The notes under the pieces: model-generated
The model's database searches: none
What the model was told of the DNA's origin: nothing
Seen by the model: only the letters and a program-made list of their open reading frames with translations
Shown: piece by piece, positions 15,090-17,465 of the stretch
How positions within the stretch are numbered: the first letter of the stretch is position 1
Layout: every line of letters begins with the position of its first letter
Translations under genes and position numbers: made by a program
NCBI GenBank assembly: GCA_045628845.1
Contig: JAZQQE010000064.1
Coordinates: 1 to 17,465 of the forward strand
Source of the DNA: RGIG7949 sp045628845
GTDB lineage: Bacteria; Bacillota; Clostridia; Oscillospirales; Oscillospiraceae
Direction of reading: 5' to 3'
Length of the DNA stretch: 17,465 nucleotides

Positions 15090-15097
15090 TGTGTCAA
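15069..15097 (-). promoter_or_regulatory. Predicted sigma-A promoter of the padR operon
   Basis: On the - strand a perfect TTGACA (15092-15097), 17 bases, TATAGT (15069-15074). The predicted start near 15062 leaves a leader of only about 16 bases containing the GGGAGG ribosome site. Confidence 0.85.
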
Positions 15098-15200
15098 GCA
15101 GTATTTTCAAAAAATGTCGTATATGACTGAAAATGGAACAGCTTGAATAAAAAAATATGCGGCGGAGCGGTACGGCGTTGTGTAACATTACGAAAATCTG

Positions 15201-15230
15201 TTGAAAAACGGAAAGCGTCTGTATTATAAT
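15201..15230 (+). promoter_or_regulatory. Predicted sigma-A promoter of the URO-D/flavoprotein/esterase run
   Basis: TTGAAA (15201-15206), 18 bases, perfect TATAAT (15225-15230). The leader of about 60 bases contains an imperfect inverted repeat AGGTC-a-GGGA / TCCC-GACCT (15254-15277) between promoter and ribosome site. A short GTAA-CA-TTAC repeat (15182-15191) lies just upstream of the -35. Confidence 0.75.
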
Positions 15231-15297
15231 TATGAGCAGAAGAACATAAACGCAGGTCAGGGACGGGATCCCGACCTTTCTGAAAGGGGAAAAAACC

Positions 15298-16545
15298 ATG
15301 ACACCGGAAAATAAGAAAAAGTATGACGAAAAAGTTGAAAGAGTAAATACCGCAGTAAAGCTCAAAGAGCCCGACAGAGTTCCCATAACCCCGTCCGCCC
15401 AGCTCTTCATGGCCTTCAATGCGGGCTTCACCACCGCCGAGGTCATCTACGACGAATCCATGGAGAAGATCAGGTACGCACTTAAAAAGTACCTCACCGA
15501 CTTCGACCCCGACAACAACCCCGGCCTCGCTAACATCTATGCGGGCGAAGGCAAGATGCTCGAAATACAGAGCCCGAAGAACATGCGCTGGGCCGGCATG
15601 CCCGGAAACATCATCGACGACTGCTCTTTGCAGCAGCACGTAGAGTTCCCTGTGCTGTATGACGACGAGTTCGAGGAATTCTTCTCCGACCGCACCGGCT
15701 GGACGCTCCACAAGTCTCTTGCCCGTACCTCCGGCCTGCTCGAGCCCATCAGCAGGATGAACATCTCGACCAACGCGGCCATAGCCGCTGCCGAGTTCTC
15801 CAAGCCCGAGGTCAAGAAGATGATCCAGGACCTCTGGAAGCTCAACGATATGCACATCGAGTATAATAAGAAGCGCGACGCCATCATCGCCGAGACCGAG
15901 GAGATGGGTTATCCCGCCACGCAGGTCGGCGGAGCGGGCGTCCCCTTCGACCAGTACAGCAACTTCCTGCGCGGCACGCTGCTCTCCCTGTCCGACCTCT
16001 ATGACAGACCCGAGGACATCGAGCGCTATATCGAGCCGGTATTCGAGGCGTCCATCGAGCGTATCCGCGCCTCCAAGGGCAAAAACGACGGCAAGCGCGT
16101 CTTCATGGCTCTCCACAAGGGCATGGACGGCTTCATGAGCTCCGAGCACTATCAAAAGTTCTACTGGCGTCATCTGCAGCAGATAATCATCGAGCTCATC
16201 AACGCAAACAAGATCCCGTACGTCTTCACCGAGGGCAAGTATAACTCCCGCCTCGACTTCCTGCGCGACGTTCCCGCCGGCAAGGTCATCTACCACTTCG
16301 AGGACGTCGACATGGCGACCGCGAAGAAGAAGCTCGGCGACGTCGCCTGCATTTCCGGCGGCTTCTCCACCGCCGTCCTCGACTGGGGCACCCCCGAGCA
16401 GGTCGTCGAGGAGACCAAGCGTCTGCTTGACGTCGTCGCTCCCGGCGGCGGCTACATATTCGAGACCGGCTGCGGCATGTGCAACTGCAAGCGCGAGAAC
16501 GTCGAGGCCATGTTCGAGACGGTCAAGACCTACGGCAAGTATTGA
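15298..16545 (+). CDS. Uroporphyrinogen decarboxylase (URO-D) superfamily protein
   Basis: Encodes 415 residues. The N-terminal RVNTAVKLKEPDRVPITP is the superfamily opening. The middle shows QVGGAGVPFDQYSNFLRGT, where URO-D relatives have a substrate-site loop, and TEGKYNSRLDFLRDVPAGKV with Glu312. The C-terminus has PGGGYIFETGCGMCNCKREN with Cys392, Cys395 and Cys397. True heme-pathway UroD is about 350 residues and lies with other hem genes, none of which are here. The superfamily also contains zinc-dependent corrinoid methyltransferases (MtaA, MtbA, O-demethylase components), so a methyl-transfer role is possible but not shown. The ATG follows AAGGGG. It leads a run with a flavoprotein and an esterase. 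Confidence 0.88.
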   Translation: MTPENKKKYDEKVERVNTAVKLKEPDRVPITPSAQLFMAFNAGFTTAEVIYDESMEKIRYALKKYLTDFDPDNNPGLANIYAGEGKMLEIQSPKNMRWAGMPGNIIDDCSLQQHVEFPVLYDDEFEEFFSDRTGWTLHKSLARTSGLLEPISRMNISTNAAIAAAEFSKPEVKKMIQDLWKLNDMHIEYNKKRDAIIAETEEMGYPATQVGGAGVPFDQYSNFLRGTLLSLSDLYDRPEDIERYIEPVFEASIERIRASKGKNDGKRVFMALHKGMDGFMSSEHYQKFYWRHLQQIIIELINANKIPYVFTEGKYNSRLDFLRDVPAGKVIYHFEDVDMATAKKKLGDVACISGGFSTAVLDWGTPEQVVEETKRLLDVVAPGGGYIFETGCGMCNCKRENVEAMFETVKTYGKY

Positions 16546-16565
16546 TAAGGAAGGAGAGAGGCCCC

Positions 16566-17195
16566 GTGAAGGTACTCGCACTCAACGGCAGCGCCCGTAA
16601 AAACGGCAACACGGCATCTCTCCTGAAAGCCGCCTGCGAGGGCGCGGCGGAGTCCGGCGCGGAGGTCCGCTATATCGACCTGTACGACGTGGATTTCCAT
16701 GGATGCAGAGGCTGCGAGGCCTGCAAGCTGCTCGACAGCCCGGGCTTCGGAAGCTGTGCCGTGCGCGACGGACTGTATGATATCCTCGCCGAGGCGAAGG
16801 AGGCCGACGTGCTGCTCCTCGGCTCGCCGATGTATTTCGGCGAGGTGACGGGCGTCCTGCGCATGTTCATCGAGCGTTTCCTATATCCTACGCTGACTTA
16901 TACGAAGGACCACCGCCGCGGCTATACCAGGCGCGTCAAGGTCGGCCTGTTCTTCACGAGCAACGCGCCGGGCACGACGTACCCCGAGTGGTATGTGAAG
17001 ATGAGGAAGATGTTCGATTCCCTCATCGGCCCCACCGAGTACATGGATGCATCCGAGACCCTGCAGTTCGACGACTATTCCAGGTACGCCGCCGACATGT
17101 TTGACGAGGCCGCGCGCATTAAGCGCCATAACGAGGTGTTCCCGTTCGACTGCGCGCGCGCAAAGGAAATGGGCGCGCGGCTCGCGGCGGAATAA
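16566..17195 (+). CDS. NADPH-dependent FMN reductase / flavodoxin-fold protein
   Basis: Encodes 209 residues from a GTG at 16566, with GGAGAGAGG upstream and 20 bases after the URO-D stop. A longer frame from 16479 lies inside the URO-D gene and is rejected. The FMN phosphate loop is NGSARKNGNT (residues 7-16). A cysteine motif, C47-x2-C50-x2-C53 with C64, follows, as in iron-sulfur flavoproteins and related multimeric flavodoxin family proteins. GSPMYFGEVTGVLRMFIERF is the second flavin-contact block. It likely transfers electrons from NAD(P)H in the cytoplasm. Whether the cysteines bind a cluster cannot be told from sequence. Confidence 0.92.
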   Translation: MKVLALNGSARKNGNTASLLKAACEGAAESGAEVRYIDLYDVDFHGCRGCEACKLLDSPGFGSCAVRDGLYDILAEAKEADVLLLGSPMYFGEVTGVLRMFIERFLYPTLTYTKDHRRGYTRRVKVGLFFTSNAPGTTYPEWYVKMRKMFDSLIGPTEYMDASETLQFDDYSRYAADMFDEAARIKRHNEVFPFDCARAKEMGARLAAE

Positions 17196-17228
17196 AGTTT
17201 ACATAACTTTATAAGGAGAACTTATACC

Positions 17229-17465
17229 ATGGCTTATACGCACCTGATATTCCCAAGCAAGTATCTCGGAAGAGAAACTGACATTAACATAATACTTCCG
17301 GATAGGCCTAACGCCGCCGACCCCGCCGAGTATTACGGGAGCGGGAAGAAATACAAGGTCGCGTGGATGCTGCACGGTGCCTTCGGAAGCTACACCGACT
17401 GGCTCCACAAGACCAACATCGGCCTCTACGCCGAGCAGCGCGACCTCATAGTCGTCATGCCGGAG
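17229..17465 (+). CDS. Esterase family alpha/beta hydrolase, N-terminal part
   Basis: Partial: 79 codons are visible before the window ends. AAGGAG lies upstream of the ATG at 17229. The start (MAYTHLIFPSKYLGRETDIN) followed by LPDRP and then VAWMLHGAFGSYTDWLHKTN is typical of the putative esterase family (tributyrin esterase EstA, FrmB/esterase D, XynE-like). HGAFG near residues 49-53 forms the oxyanion-hole segment. The nucleophile elbow GxSxG and the catalytic Asp and His would lie beyond the edge. No signal peptide, so it is probably cytoplasmic. It follows the flavoprotein by 33 bases, likely in the same transcript. Likely substrates are acyl or acetyl esters, unproven. Confidence 0.87.
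   Translation, partial: MAYTHLIFPSKYLGRETDINIILPDRPNAADPAEYYGSGKKYKVAWMLHGAFGSYTDWLHKTNIGLYAEQRDLIVVMPE

Noticed and set aside
15254..15277. Leader hairpin before the URO-D gene as a transcription attenuator
   Set aside because: It has a bulged A and only three T after it; too weak to call a terminator, noted only as a leader repeat.
15094..16581. 495-codon - strand frame opposite the URO-D gene
   Set aside because: A shadow of a well-supported gene, and it runs through that gene's promoter region.
1..17465. CRISPR arrays, tRNA/rRNA genes, insertion sequences, phage or defence genes
   Set aside because: No repeated spacer units, no cloverleaf or rRNA-like stretch, no transposase, integrase or known defence domain was seen in any frame.

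Overview
The window is about 60% G+C, gene-dense bacterial chromosome. Gene content and style point to an anaerobic member of the Bacillota, most likely a gut Clostridia of the Oscillospiraceae/Christensenellales kind. The pointers are indolepyruvate:ferredoxin oxidoreductase and a sodium-pumping decarboxylase subunit, a PadR/DUF1700/DUF4097 operon, TagO- and MnaA-type wall-polymer enzymes, strong GGAGG ribosome binding sites and sigma-A-like promoters. This placement is inferred from family content, not from a marker gene. I see no tRNA, rRNA, CRISPR array, insertion sequence or phage gene, so it reads as ordinary core and near-core chromosome.

Layout, left to right. (1) 1-453, +: the C-terminal end of a membrane beta subunit of a Na+-translocating decarboxylase. 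(2) 498-2998, +: a promoter, a hairpin-rich leader, iorA and iorB (overlapping at TAATG) and an intrinsic terminator. A small TIGR04076-family gene (3024-3320) follows. (3) 3330-5703, mostly -: a bidirectional terminator, a lipoprotein gene, gltX and the gltX promoter. (4) 5839-11257, +: one promoter leads a tight five-gene run of PLP aminotransferase, trpS, tagO/wecA-like GlcNAc-1-P transferase, UDP-GlcNAc 2-epimerase and a membrane-anchored protein of unknown function. (5) 11246-12155, -: three small unrecognised genes, tail-overlapping the previous run. (6) 12230-13123, +: a YfcE-type phosphodiesterase and a DUF3899 membrane protein, closed by another bidirectional terminator. (7) 13213-15097, -: padR, DUF1700 and DUF4097, controlled by a promoter with a perfect inverted repeat laid over its -10 and spacer. 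(8) 15201-17465, +: a promoter, a URO-D-superfamily protein, an FMN-reductase-type flavoprotein and the start of an esterase that runs off the window.

How the genes work together. IorAB would oxidise aryl pyruvates made by transamination of aromatic amino acids, giving reduced ferredoxin; the decarboxylase subunit belongs to sodium-motive energy conservation. TagO plus the 2-epimerase would start a wall glycopolymer: the first puts GlcNAc-1-P on undecaprenyl phosphate and the second makes UDP-ManNAc. PadR probably represses its own operon of envelope proteins. The URO-D/flavoprotein/esterase run looks like a small catabolic or methyl-transfer cassette with unknown substrate.

No clearly novel large system is present. 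The best leads are the PadR operator, the three-gene cluster of unknowns, the URO-D cassette with its clustered cysteines, and the structured leader of iorA.
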